Positions 1 through 10,355 of a DNA stretch of 64,000 nucleotides are shown here, piece by piece. Both the position numbers and the translations under genes were made by a program. How positions within the stretch are numbered: the stretch's first letter is position 1; each line of letters starts with the position of its first letter. The stretch is from Ailanthus altissimus. Taxonomy: Eukaryota > Streptophyta > Magnoliopsida > Sapindales > Simaroubaceae. The notes beneath the pieces were generated by a model. The model was given only the letters and a program-made list of their open reading frames with translations, was not told the DNA's origin and did not search any database. The stretch lies in contig OX327693.1 of NCBI GenBank assembly GCA_946807835.1, forward strand, positions 3,923,501 to 3,987,500. Direction: 5' to 3'.

Positions 1-3000
1 TTACATATAAAGAAGAAGCTGTATCAGCTGTCTATGTCAGAGGGGACGCTGATGAAAGATCATATAGACGCCTTCAATAAGATCATCCTTGATCTTGAGT
101 CTATCAACATCAAGATAGAAGATGAAGATAGAGCAATTATCCTGCTGAGTTCACTCCCCAAGAGCTATGAGAGTTTTATTGATACGCTACTCTATGGCAG
201 AGAGAGTTTAACGATGAGTGATGTGAAATCATCATTAAACTCAAAGTTATTAGAAAAGTAGACCGAGGGCAATGCAGAAAGTTTATCTGTAAGAGGAAGG
301 CCCTCATATAGAGATGGGAAGAAAAAGAGCTCAAGGTCGAAGTTTAGGACTCTTAGGAAGTGCTATTGCTGCAAGAAAGAGGGGCACTTCATAAATGACT
401 GTCCTGAGAAGAGAGCACAAGACAAGAAGAAAATGGATGCTGCACTTGCCTATGATGATAGCTATGACAGCGTAAAGACACTCATCGCTACTGATGGTAT
501 GAACTCTGAACAATGGATTTTAGATTCTGGTTGTACTTTTCACATGTGCCCGCACAAGTCTTGGTTTACAAATTTCAAGTCCATTAGTGGTGGTAAGGTG
601 TTAAAGGGTAATGACATTGCATGTCGGATGATGGGAATTGGTAGTGTTAAGCTTAGGCTATATGATGGACGAGTGAGAGAGTTGACAGACGTTAGGTATG
701 TTCCTGACTTGAAGAGAAACTTGATTTCACTAAGGACTTTAGACCGGAATGGGTGTTCTATCAGGATTGATGGAGGAATTTTAAGAGTTTTGAAAGGTTC
801 TATGGTGGTAATGAGATGAGAGAAGCGCAAAGGTGTTTATGTGCTTAAGGGAGAAGTCGTGAGTGGGTCTGCACTATTCTCTATAGATGATGAGAGTATG
901 CAAACCAAGTTGTGGCATCTTAGACTGGCACATCTAGCCGAGAGAAACCTAAAGGAGTTATATAGTCAAAAGGCGTTTGGTGAGGATAAGTTCTAGCCTT
1001 TAGAGTTTTGTGAGCATTGTGTGCTTGGGAAAATACATAGAGTGATGTTCAGTACCGGCGAGTACAAGACTAAAGGGACTCTTGACTACATACACTCGGA
1101 TCTTTGGGGACCATCTCAGATAGCTACTCGTGGGGGTGCCAGGTATTTTCTCAGTTTGATTGATGACTATTCAAGGAAGTTGTGGATCTATGTGTTGAAG
1201 AGTAAGGATCAAGTATTTGATGTATTCAAGACTTGAAAGGCTCTTGTTGAAAATCAGACTGGCAAAAGGGTAAAGAAGCTTAGGACTAACAATGGCCTCG
1301 AGTTTTGCAACAGAGAGTTTGATGGGTTTTATGCCAAGCATGGGATTGCAAGGCATAGAATGGTAAGATCAACACCGCAGCAGAATGGGGTAGCTGAGAA
1401 GATAAACAGGACCCTACTTGAAAGGGTTAGATGCATGCTTACCAATGTGAAGATGACCAAGACATTCTGGGGAGAAGCTGTAATGGCTGCAGCTTACTTG
1501 ATTAATAGAAGTCCCTTCTCAGCAATTGACTTCAAGACATTAGAAGAGAAATGGTCTGGCAATCCTCCAAAGTATGACCATCTTAGAATATTTGGTTGCC
1601 CTACCTTTGTACATATTAAGGAGGGGAAGTTGGAACCTAGAGCTATCAAAGGGGTATTCATAGGATATCCCGAAGGAGTAAAAGGATACAAAGTGTGGTG
1701 TAAAGACTTAACACCACCAAGGAGTATTATAAGCCGTGATGTAACGTTCGATGAGATGACGATACTGAAAACCTCCTAAGAAGATAAGAAAGAAGAACCT
1801 GTGTCCAATGAAGACTCAACACCCGAGTCAATAGAAATTGAAGTAGAGCCTGAACATGGATCTGGTATGCCCCCAAATAAACACTTCAACGAGGAGATCC
1901 TTGAAGATGAATTAAGAACACCGACGAGTTCCTCCAAGTCTACCCAAAAGAAGACTAGAACTCCTGAGTTAGAACTTGAAGAGTACCAGCTTGCTAGAGA
2001 CAGGCTAAGGAGAACGATTAACCCACCAGTCAGGTATACACAAGCAGTCTTAGTTGCTCATGCTTTTAATTCTGCTTACACTCTTAAATATGATGAGCTT
2101 AGGACATATGGTGAGACTATGAAGAGTGAAAACAAGAAAGAATGGCAGCAAGCCATGGAAGAAGAAATTTGTTCTCTTAGGAAGAACAATACCTGGAAGT
2201 TGGTGGAGAGACCTCAAAAGAAGCTAGTTAGGTGCAAGTAGGTATATAAGGTGAAGAAGGGGATACCAAGGATTGAGCCTACAAGATTCAAGGCTAGGTT
2301 AGTAGCGCAAGGTTTTACTCAGAGAGAGGGAGTCGATTTTCATGAGATATTCTCTCCAGTTGTCAAGCACACATCTATTAAGATTTTGTTAACCATGTGT
2401 GTAAATCTTGATTTACATTTAGAGCAGATGGATGTAAAGACAACTTTTCTACATAGAGAGCTTGAAGAAATTATATACATGGCACAGCCGCAAGGGTTCG
2501 AGGAGTCCGAAAAAGAAGATCATGCTTGTTTGCTAAAGAAGTCATTGTACGGGTTAAAGCAATCACTTAGACAGTGGTATAGAAGATTTGATGAGTTTAT
2601 GATGGCTTGTGGTTTTAGTAGGAGCAAGTATGACGGATGCGTGTACTTCAAGAACATAAGTTGTGGGATGATGTATTTACTTCTATACATCGATGATATG
2701 TTGATCGCGTGCAAGAATATGGAAGAAATACAAAAGCTCATGAAGCAGTTGAGTGGCGAGTTTGAAATGAAGGATTTGGGAGCAGCGAAGAGAATTTTGG
2801 GTATGGATATTGTGAGGGAAAGAAGAGATGTTATCTTCTTATCCCAACAGCGATATATAGTCAAAATTTTGGAGAAGTTTGGTATGTCAAACGCAAAGGC
2901 TGTCTCTACTTCTTTGGCCATGCATTTCAGACTTTCAGCAGTACAGTCGCCGACATTCGATGAGGAGAAATTGCAGATGAGTAAAGTACCGTATGCAAGC

Positions 3001-3660
3001 GTTGTGGGGAGCATCATGTATGCAATGGTTTACACAAGACTAGACATAGCATAGGCTGTGAGTGTGGTGAGTAGATACATGGCGAATCCGGGAAAAGATC
3101 ACTGGCTTGCAGTAAAGTGAATTCTGAGATATCTCAAGAGAACGTCGAATCACGGGTTAATGTATAAGAGGGATGAGGACAGCAATAAAATGGTAAGAGA
3201 GTACGTAGACTCAGATTATGTAGGTGATCTTGACAAGAGAATATCGTTGACGGGCTACGTATTCATAGTGTCTGGGTGTAGTGTGTGTTGGAGATCAGTT
3301 CTACAACACATGGTTACACTATCTACCACAGAGGCAAAGTACATAGCTGTTGGTGAAGCTATCAAGGAGACCATGTGGTTAAAAGGAATATGCGCAGAGG
3401 TATTGGCTAGTGAAGATATGAACACCGATGTGTATTGTGATAGCCAGAGTGCCATACACCTAAGCAAGCATCAAGTGTTCCATGAGAGGTTGAAACACAT
3501 TAATGTGAGGCTCTATTACATCCGTGAGATTGTCCAAAGTGGTGAAGTTAGTCTAACAAAGATAGCATCATTTAAAAACTCTGCTGATATATTGACTAAG
3601 CCACTACCCTCGGTTAAGTTCGTCCTATGCAAGGACTTAACCGGAGTCACTACTTTGTAA
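1..3660 (+). pseudogene. Ty1/copia polyprotein, decayed, 5' end outside window
   Basis: Gag-pol remnant of an LTR retrotransposon. In order: gag (UBN2-like) to about 260, a CCHC zinc knuckle near 360-405 (CYCCKKEGHFINDC), protease with LDSG at about 520, GAG-pre-integrase at 900-1030, integrase core at 1080-1780, reverse transcriptase at 2100-2850 with YIDDM near 2690, and RNase H at 3180-3620. All recognisable blocks lie in one reading frame. They are broken only by in-frame stops near 259, 817, 994, 1234, 1777, 2239, 3052 and 3117, and no frameshift was needed to follow the protein. The 5' LTR and start of gag lie left of the window. The product cannot be made intact, so this is a dead copy. 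Confidence 0.93.
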
Positions 3661-3715
3661 GGGTAACCGAAGATGCGGAAATGAGAAATTGAGTTACTTT
3701 GTGGATGATTTTGAA

Positions 3716-3729
3716 TCAAGGAGGGGATT
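3716..3729 (+). promoter_or_regulatory. Polypurine tract of copia element
   Basis: A purine-rich run (CAAGGAGGGGATT) ends directly at the TGTAAGAATA that opens the 3' LTR, the position expected for the plus-strand primer of a Ty1/copia element. Confidence 0.7.
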
Positions 3730-4122
3730 TGTAAGAATATTGATTAAAAATCATCAGAATATGATTTGAGAATCAAGCCAAGCGCGTAGGGTACGCATAG
3801 ATCAAAGTCGGACGCGAAAGAAGACGAAAAACGAAGAAGGGCGCACCAGGCGCCAGCGCCGCGGGAACCAGGCGTGGGCGCCACGGTGCCTAGAATAAAA
3901 CCTGAGCGCCGCGGCGCCAGGAGGCTAGCGCCGCAGCGCTCAGTAAATGTGCGCTAGCGCCGCGGTGACGAGAGCCTAGTACTGCAGCGCTAGAGACGGG
4001 AACAGTATCCTGAAATAAGGAAACTTCCTTATTTTGTCTCTCACTTGCTCCAGGACTCCTTAATACGACTCTCACACGTATAGGGTAAACCTAGGTTATT
4101 CCAAAGCCTATATAAAGGCTAT
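3730..4122 (+). repeat. Copia 3' LTR, left part (interrupted)
   Basis: The LTR opens with TGTAAGAATA after the polypurine tract. It holds a GC-rich cluster of GCGCC palindromes at 3838-3990 and a TATA box (TATATAAAG, about 4109-4117). It breaks off at 4122, where the Athila element begins, and resumes at 18098. The last five bases, GCTAT, are repeated at 18098-18102. The Athila insertion therefore separated the promoter from the R/U5 part of this LTR. Confidence 0.88.
4118..4122. repeat. Target-site duplication GCTAT, left copy
   Basis: GCTAT directly precedes the TGTTTACG end of the Athila element and is repeated exactly after its other end at 18098-18102. Five-base duplications are normal for Ty3/gypsy integration. 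Confidence 0.9.
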
Positions 4123-5657
4123 TGTTTACGCTCAAAATATAACGCGGCTATCGCAGTATAGATTGAGGTGTCGATCCCACGAGGAAGCTCTTGGCAAAAT
4201 AGGTTAGTGAAGTAAAATATTAAAGCAGTAGCAAAGGGTTAATTGATTTAAACGGATGAGAAAAATGTCTTATGATGATTTAAGCAAGGCTTTGAGAATC
4301 ATAATTATGCTTTATAAATCTACTCTATACTTTGATTCGATATTTATAACTCAACTGAAAGTTTCACATCCCAAACAATCAATCGGAAGGTATGTAATAT
4401 ATAGCACATTTGATAACACATATATTTGATTTTGTTAAACTCTTTACAAGCATTAACACACATCATGTTATTTATACAAGTTATCTAAAATCGACAATAT
4501 ATCATTTTCACAATATTGCAGTAAAAGATTAACTTGAATATCAAACATTTATTGCCCTTACATGTTATCCAAGATCGACAATATATCAAATTGACAATAC
4601 TGCAGTAAAAGATTAACATATAAAACAATGTAATCAGTAACAATTATAAATCAACATGAATCACATAAGAAAAGCATGACTGAACATATATGAGACATGA
4701 GAATTATAACCTCTGGATTATAGAAAATAAAATAGATAAGAGTTTAATCAAAACCAAACTTACAACATTTATAGCTCTTGACACCGAATCAAAGCATGGA
4801 AGTAGATTTACTACACATAAAAGTTCATCTCTTAGCCTTGCTAGGAACTCTAGCCTAAATTACAATACATGTTAATGAGAATAAAAGAAGAGAGAATTAT
4901 CTATTTTTAAAAACGTCCTACGTGTCTCCTTATATAGGCAATGAATGGACATATGTCATGGATGACATCAATCTTTAATAGTTTTAAGCCAATAACTCGT
5001 GTATCCATTTGCAGCACATTTTTGATAATGTAAATGATTAATTCAGCTTCTACAGCCGACATGAAAGTTGTAGCATTTTGACTCTTCTTTCCATAGAAAC
5101 TAATTTCATGCAAATTGGATGAGTATCCAATGAGATATGAGCAAAATTCCAAAGATACATCAGAATTCGGCCAACAACCATTTTACCCACTTGCAATGCG
5201 ATTTGGTCCATGATAACAGCTGATTTGGACTTTACCATAAACATACGAGTTGTTGATAGTTAAGTCAGAAATTCACAGCTTCAAGAATTATACCAATTGA
5301 ATACGTATTTTGTGAGATACTGTCCAAATACGTGAATTGGGTCAAGCTGGGTAAGAGTTGTAGTCCGATTCTGTTGTATCTCAATTTTTGGCCCATAACA
5401 TATTGGATTTGGCTTTTCCACTATTCTTCAAATTTGTGTAAGATTGAGTCATGTTGCACCAGGTTCAAGAATTTCTTCATTTTGATTTCTACATTGAGAG
5501 TTATGTCCAGTTTACCTAAACCTGTCCAAATAACATTCATTAATCACAATTTAAGGAGAACACTTTATTTCAAGCTAAAAATACAGAAAATACTAAAATT
5601 AGTGACATTAAATGGTGATTGAATCTCCTAACAACATGCATTTTCATGTGTTCATCA
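4123..5657 (-). repeat. Athila 3' LTR
   Basis: Near-identical partner of the LTR at 16541-18097, about 1.5 kb, in the same orientation. On the minus strand it runs from TGATGAACAC to GCGTAAACA. A TATA box (CTATATAAGG on the minus strand) lies near 4929-4938. Relative to the 5' LTR it has a short deletion near 4260 and scattered substitutions, suggesting some age since insertion. Small ORFs inside it are not genes. Confidence 0.92.
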
Positions 5658-5675
5658 CAGCCCCCAACCAGCTTA
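5658..5675 (-). promoter_or_regulatory. Athila polypurine tract
   Basis: On the minus strand the sequence GGTTGGGGGCTG ends exactly at the TGATGAAC start of the 3' LTR. This is the position and style of the plus-strand primer in Athila/Tat elements. The equivalent flank of the inverted LTR at 8472 has no such tract. Confidence 0.75.
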
Positions 5676-7035
5676 TTGCTAGTCTCTAGCAATTCAAGCG
5701 TAAATAGAATATGCAAAACTACCTAAGCATTTCAATCAAAACGTCAGTTTGAGATCACTGTTGCTATCATGGTTTTTTCAATTACAACTTCCATAATTTG
5801 TGTGTGTGTGAACTAAGCCATAACCATCTAACCACAAACCACAATAGATATAGCCTTGAGAATTTCTGCAAGTAAAAGCCTCAACTCCATATCCTCACAG
5901 GTGTATGACTGTTTAAAAGGTTAGGACTTCTCTTATGGAGTTGGAAAACAGTTAAGCACTCAAGAAAAGGTCAATTTTAAGGACAGACATATAAACTAAC
6001 ATTGATCCGAAGATAGGAAAATTATTTGTTTAAAAATCAATTATTCATATCATATGCCAACTTTAGAACTTTAATTGGCTTGTGAGAATAATACAATTAT
6101 AACTTGGTGAGAAAACTGTTTTACAAGATATTTGTCTTCTAAAATTGAATGAAGACTTTATTAAACTCAATTGCTTTTTTTTTTTGTTTTTGGTATTTTT
6201 GTGTTTTTATTTTTATTTTTTTTTATTATTATTATTTTTGTTTTGTATTTTTGAAGAATACAAGGAAGCATTACAAAGGTTTCTCACCAAATTATATTAT
6301 GCACAAATGTAACAAACTTATCCCTTAATTCAAATAATATCATTCTAAACAAAAATTAACCAATTCAAAGGATCAATGAAGGTTCATAAGTTGTTTTCTC
6401 AACCTTTTCACTTACTCACAAAAGATATGTGAGATTAGAAAAATATATACTTAAACATGGGAATTCTCTTGGCTATATAAATTGAATCATCCATCTTACC
6501 ACAAGGCTTAGCATTGTGCTCAAACATATTTTGGAAGTCATTCTTTAGTAACCTAGATAGAAACAGTGACTCAACCTAAATAATTCTGAAATCATACTTA
6601 GGCAGAAAAGAAAATTCCTTTATACAAGAATTACCAAGACTACAAGCAGTAAACGACAATGCATGAAATATAAAACAAAACAACAAAAAGTTAGTTAAAA
6701 TGCATTTCAAAAGTTAGTACTAAAATTCCTTACTCTGCCATTCTAATTTGACCTAGAATGCGTCTCAAGAGTTCAAGAATGAACTCTTTACTCTGCCATT
6801 TTAATCAAATGTCGGACCACAAAATTTTTTTTTTTTGGGCAAAATGCAACGTATGTCTACTATCCTCCCCCCAAACCAGATGAAACATTGTCCTCAATGT
6901 TTAAATAGAAAGAGATAAAGTATAGGAGACATTACCTGAAACGCCAGCTATTTGAAAGAAACAAACCTGAGAGACACTTAAGCAAATATAAACTAAAATG
7001 ATGGTGCTGATAAATAAATAAATAAAAAGAAAAAT
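5676..7035 (-). other. Athila 3' noncoding region
   Basis: AT-rich stretch between the LOG stop codon and the 3' LTR with no credible gene. It includes a T-rich tract at 6173-6240, a short direct repeat around CTCTGCCAT at 6730-6805, and a hairpin plus internal polypurine tract at 6860-6905 (listed separately). It would be the 3' untranslated part of the element RNA and of any LOG transcript. Confidence 0.7.
6860..6905 (-). promoter_or_regulatory. Internal polypurine tract and hairpin
   Basis: On the minus strand a perfect inverted repeat ACATTG...CAATGT with loop AGGA is followed after a few bases by GGTTTGGGGGGAGGATA. I recall this hairpin plus G-rich tract as a standing feature downstream of pol in Athila/Tat elements. 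The cargo ORFs therefore lie between pol and the element's original 3' region. Confidence 0.5.
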
Positions 7036-7683
7036 TTACAAACGAAGTGTCAGATCCAATTTTCGCTTGTTAAGGCCCACTGACCAATCGATCCGAGTTA
7101 TTACTGGGTCAGGTTCGTAGGTAACTGCCTGTAATTTGTTAATCAATTCATCCGCCTCAGTAGTAGAAACCAGGATCTGTCGCGCCGAATGTGAAATAAA
7201 ATTATGTTCCACAGCTTGATCAAGAAAACAAAGTAAGCAATCAAAATAGTTATTAACATTCAACAAACCTATGGGTTTTCGGTGGATATTCAGTTGGGCC
7301 CAAGAGACAATTTGAAAAATTTCTTCCAAGGTACCAAAACCACCTGGTAAAGCAATAAAAGCGTTTGCATTGCAAAGTATTCTGGCTATACGTTCATGCA
7401 TGGATGAGACTCGTAATTCTTCCCTTATTGTTTTCCCGGTCAGGTTTCCCACGGCCAAAGCTGTAGGAATAATACCTAAAACTTGACTTCCTCCTAAATG
7501 TGCAGCTGTTGACACACACCTCATTAGCCCAAGGCTACCTCCTCCATAAATCAAATGAATTTTTCTTGCAGCTAATGTTTTTCCTAGATTGTTTGCTGCT
7601 TCTATGAACACTTTACTCTCCCCAAGACTAGATCCACAAAATACACATATATTTCGAAATTGTCGATCTTGGGTTTCCTCCAT
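7036..7683 (-). CDS. LOG: LOG-type cytokinin riboside 5'-monophosphate phosphoribohydrolase, intronless
   Basis: Intact 215-aa protein of the LOG family, which releases active free-base cytokinin from its nucleotide in one step in the cytosol. Visible motifs are FCGSS (15-19), YGGG (46-49), catalytic-type R98 in MHER, PGGFGT (113-118) and E121 in TLEE. The Met at 7683 gives the usual family length and N-terminus; the frame is open to 7752, but the extra 23 residues are not LOG-like. Plant LOG genes normally have several introns and this one has none, so it looks like a captured mRNA copy. It lies on the same strand as its host Athila element, between gag-pol and the 3' LTR. The K that usually follows the HER motif is I99 here. 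Activity is untested, but nothing is broken. Confidence 0.93.
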   Translation of the reverse strand: MEETQDRQFRNICVFCGSSLGESKVFIEAANNLGKTLAARKIHLIYGGGSLGLMRCVSTAAHLGGSQVLGIIPTALAVGNLTGKTIREELRVSSMHERIARILCNANAFIALPGGFGTLEEIFQIVSWAQLNIHRKPIGLLNVNNYFDCLLCFLDQAVEHNFISHSARQILVSTTEADELINKLQAVTYEPDPVITRIDWSVGLNKRKLDLTLRL

Positions 7684-7735
7684 ATCTACTCTCACCTTTA
7701 TCTCAATATATGAAAATGAAGAAACTGAGGTGCTG

Positions 7736-7743
7736 TATTTATA
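7736..7743 (-). promoter_or_regulatory. TATA box upstream of LOG ORF
   Basis: TATAAATA on the minus strand, about 53 bases before the LOG start codon. Plant transcription usually starts about 30 bases past the TATA box, which would leave a leader of some 20-25 bases. The LOG copy may therefore have its own promoter rather than rely on the LTR. A single match in AT-rich DNA is weak evidence. Confidence 0.4.
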
Positions 7744-7999
7744 GAGTACCAAATGATAACAATGATTATGGTAACCCGACAGTTTGTCAAAAGAGAGTTA
7801 AAAATAAAACATAAAAAATTTAAACATAATGACCCACATGCATTATTAAACAAAAAGATTTGAATTTAAGACATCTACATGAGTAGCCCTACTATTCATA
7901 AAATAAAGTTTGAAATTAAAACACATGTATTTACAAGTAGTTGTGATTGTGGCTCACATCTTCCTCTGGTTTTACGTCCAGTAACGGCTTAAACGCCCT

Positions 8000-8446
8000 C
8001 TATGGGTCGGGGATAGGCTTCCCATCCAATTTTTTTATAAATTTGCAAACAGGGTCTTTTAGAGTCAGATTCCCGAGACTATACCGTTGATGTTCATTTT
8101 TGAATTTGTTCCATAAATCGAGAAGTTCACGTTGCACGAGCCCACAGGGATGCATCTCAAGAGTCAATAGGATATCATCCAAAGACTCCTTACTCAGTCC
8201 ATCCTTAATGAACTGAATTTTGTCTTCTCGATTTTTAGATACAAATCCTAAAGAACGACAACTCCGATTACAATTCCATCGAGCACATTTATGACAGACT
8301 TGTAACCTTTTTGCTCGTCGCCTTTTGGCATAAGAGCTTCTTCCAAGACCAGGCATATGAGAAACAAAATCATTTTCAAACTCACCAGACAACCGAACCT
8401 TAGCTTCAATTAACCAACGAAGGTCCACAGGGATATTACCCAACAT
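8000..8446 (-). CDS. Basic cysteine-rich protein resembling flexivirus nucleic-acid-binding proteins
   Basis: Open frame of 148 aa starting at the ATG at 8446. It has an acidic/hydrophobic N-terminus, then an arginine/lysine-rich stretch (YAKRRRAKR, about residues 39-47). A compact cysteine cluster follows directly (C51, C54, C59, C63; pattern CX2CX4CX3C, with H52). A charged C-terminal half ends in GKPIPDP. There is no signal peptide or membrane segment. The basic patch followed by a small zinc-finger-like cluster resembles the cysteine-rich nucleic-acid-binding proteins of carla- and related flexiviruses, several of which suppress RNA silencing. The match is from pattern recognition only. 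The ORF precedes LOG by 316 bases on the same strand, inside the Athila element. It could instead be an unrelated element protein. Confidence 0.6.
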   Translation of the reverse strand: MLGNIPVDLRWLIEAKVRLSGEFENDFVSHMPGLGRSSYAKRRRAKRLQVCHKCARWNCNRSCRSLGFVSKNREDKIQFIKDGLSKESLDDILLTLEMHPCGLVQRELLDLWNKFKNEHQRYSLGNLTLKDPVCKFIKKLDGKPIPDP

Positions 8447-8471
8447 CAATAGCCTGAGTCTTTCACACCGT

Positions 8472-10025
8472 TGATGAACACATGAAAATGCATGTTGTTA
8501 AGAGATTCAATCACCATTTAATGTCACTAATTTTAGTGTTTTCTGTATTTTTAGCTTGAAATAAAGTGTTCTCCTTAAATTGTGATTAATGAATGTTATT
8601 TGGACAGGTTTAGGTAAACTGGACATAACTCTCAATGTAGAAATTGAAATAAAGAAATTCTTGAACCTGGTGCAACATGACTCAATCTTACACAAATTTT
8701 AAGAAAGTGGAAAAGCCAAATCCAACATGTTATGGGCCAAAAATTGAGATACAACAGAATCGGACTACAACTCTTACCCAGCTTGACCCAATTCACGTAT
8801 TTGGACCGTATCTCACAAAATACGTACTCAATTGGTATAATTCTTGAAGCTGTGAATTGATGACTTTACTATCAACAACTCGTATGTTTATGGTAAAGTC
8901 CAAATCAGCCGTTATCATGGACCAAATCGCATTGCAAGTGGGTAAAATGGTTGTTGGCCGAATTCTGATGTATCTTTGGAATTTTGCTCATATCTCATTG
9001 GATACGCATCCAATTTGCATGAAATCAGTGCCTATGGAAAGAAGAGTCAAAATTCTACAACTTTCATGTCGGCTACAGAAGCTGAATTGATCATTTACAT
9101 TATCAAAAATGTGCTGCAAGTGGATACACGAGTTATTGGCTTAAAACTATTGAAGATTGATGTCATCCATGACATATGTCCATTCATTGCCTATATAAGG
9201 AGACCCTTAGGACGTTTTTAATAGATAATTTCTCTCTTCTTTTATTCTCATTAACATGTATTGTAATTTAGGCTAGAGTTCCTAGCAAGGTTAAGAGATG
9301 AACTTTTATGTGTAGTAAATCTACTTCCATGCTTTGATTCGGTGTCAAGAGCTATAAATGTTGTAAGTTTGGTTTTGATTAAACTCTTATCTATTTTATT
9401 TTCTATAATCCAGAGGTTATAATTCTCATGTCTCATATATGTTCAGTCATGCTTTTCTTATATGATTCATGTTGATTTATAATTGTTACTGGTTACATTG
9501 TTTTATATGTTAATCTTTTACTGTAGTATTGTCAATTTGATATATTGTCGATCTTGGATAACATGTAAGGGCAATAAATGTTTGATATTCAAGTTAATCT
9601 TTTACTGCAATATTGTGAAAATGATATATTGTCGATTTTAGATAACTTGTATAAATAACATGATGTGTGTTAATGCTTGTAAAGAGTTTAACAAAATCAA
9701 ATATATGTGTTATCAAATGTGCTATATATTACATACCTTCCGATTGATTGTTTGGGATATGAAACTTTCAGTTGAGTTATAAATATCGAATCAAAGTATA
9801 GAGTAGATTTATAAAGCATAATTGTGATTCTCAAAGCCTTGCTTAAATCATCATAAGACATTTTTCTCAATTCATAGACAATTTTATGTCATCCGTTTAA
9901 ATCAATTAACCCTTTGCTACTGCTTTAATATTTTACTTCACTAACCTATTTTGCCAAGAGCTTCCTCGTGGGATCGACACCTCAATCTATACTGCGATAG
10001 CCGCGTTATATTTTGAGCGTAAACA
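8472..10025 (+). repeat. Solo LTR of the same Athila family, inverted
   Basis: A 1554-bp LTR (TGATGAACAC to GCGTAAACA) closely similar to the two Athila LTRs but in the opposite orientation. It has no primer site or polypurine tract beside it. Its flanks ACCGT and ATCGT differ by one base, consistent with an aged 5-bp target duplication. It is therefore best read as a solo LTR from a separate insertion of the same family, landing 25 bp upstream of the cysteine-rich ORF. A TATA box lies near 9191-9200. Confidence 0.85.
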
Positions 10026-10355
10026 ATCGTGCTTTGTAAATCTTAAGTAGAGCATTTTGAGGAAATGAAGGAAAACATTTTTTAAGGTTGGTAAGAATGC
10101 GATCCATTTTGAAAGAAAGAAAAGAGATGAATGCACAGTTTGAGGGACAGTTTTTAGGGAACTGAGAAACCGACTTTAATAGTCACGGAGTACCGTATCC
10201 GGCACTTGACCGGGAAATAAAATCACATTGAAGAAAAAATAAAATAAATAAAATAAAGTAAAATAACATGTGCAAGAAAATAAAAGCAAAAATAGAAAGT
10301 CAAAAGATAAAATATAGACAAAATATAAAATACGGTACAGATAGATTGAACCTGA
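10026..10355 (-). other. Athila spacer between gag-pol and the solo LTR
   Basis: A-rich noncoding sequence of the element just after the pol stop codon. I see no gene. Confidence 0.6.

Noticed and set aside
4690..5622. Small open frames inside the Athila LTRs (also at 8507-9436 and 17130-18062)
   Set aside because: They recur only because the LTR is present three times, and show no protein family features.
8472..10025. Middle LTR as the true 3' LTR of the Athila element
   Set aside because: It is in the opposite orientation, lacks a polypurine tract, and the GCTAT duplications pair the outer LTRs instead.
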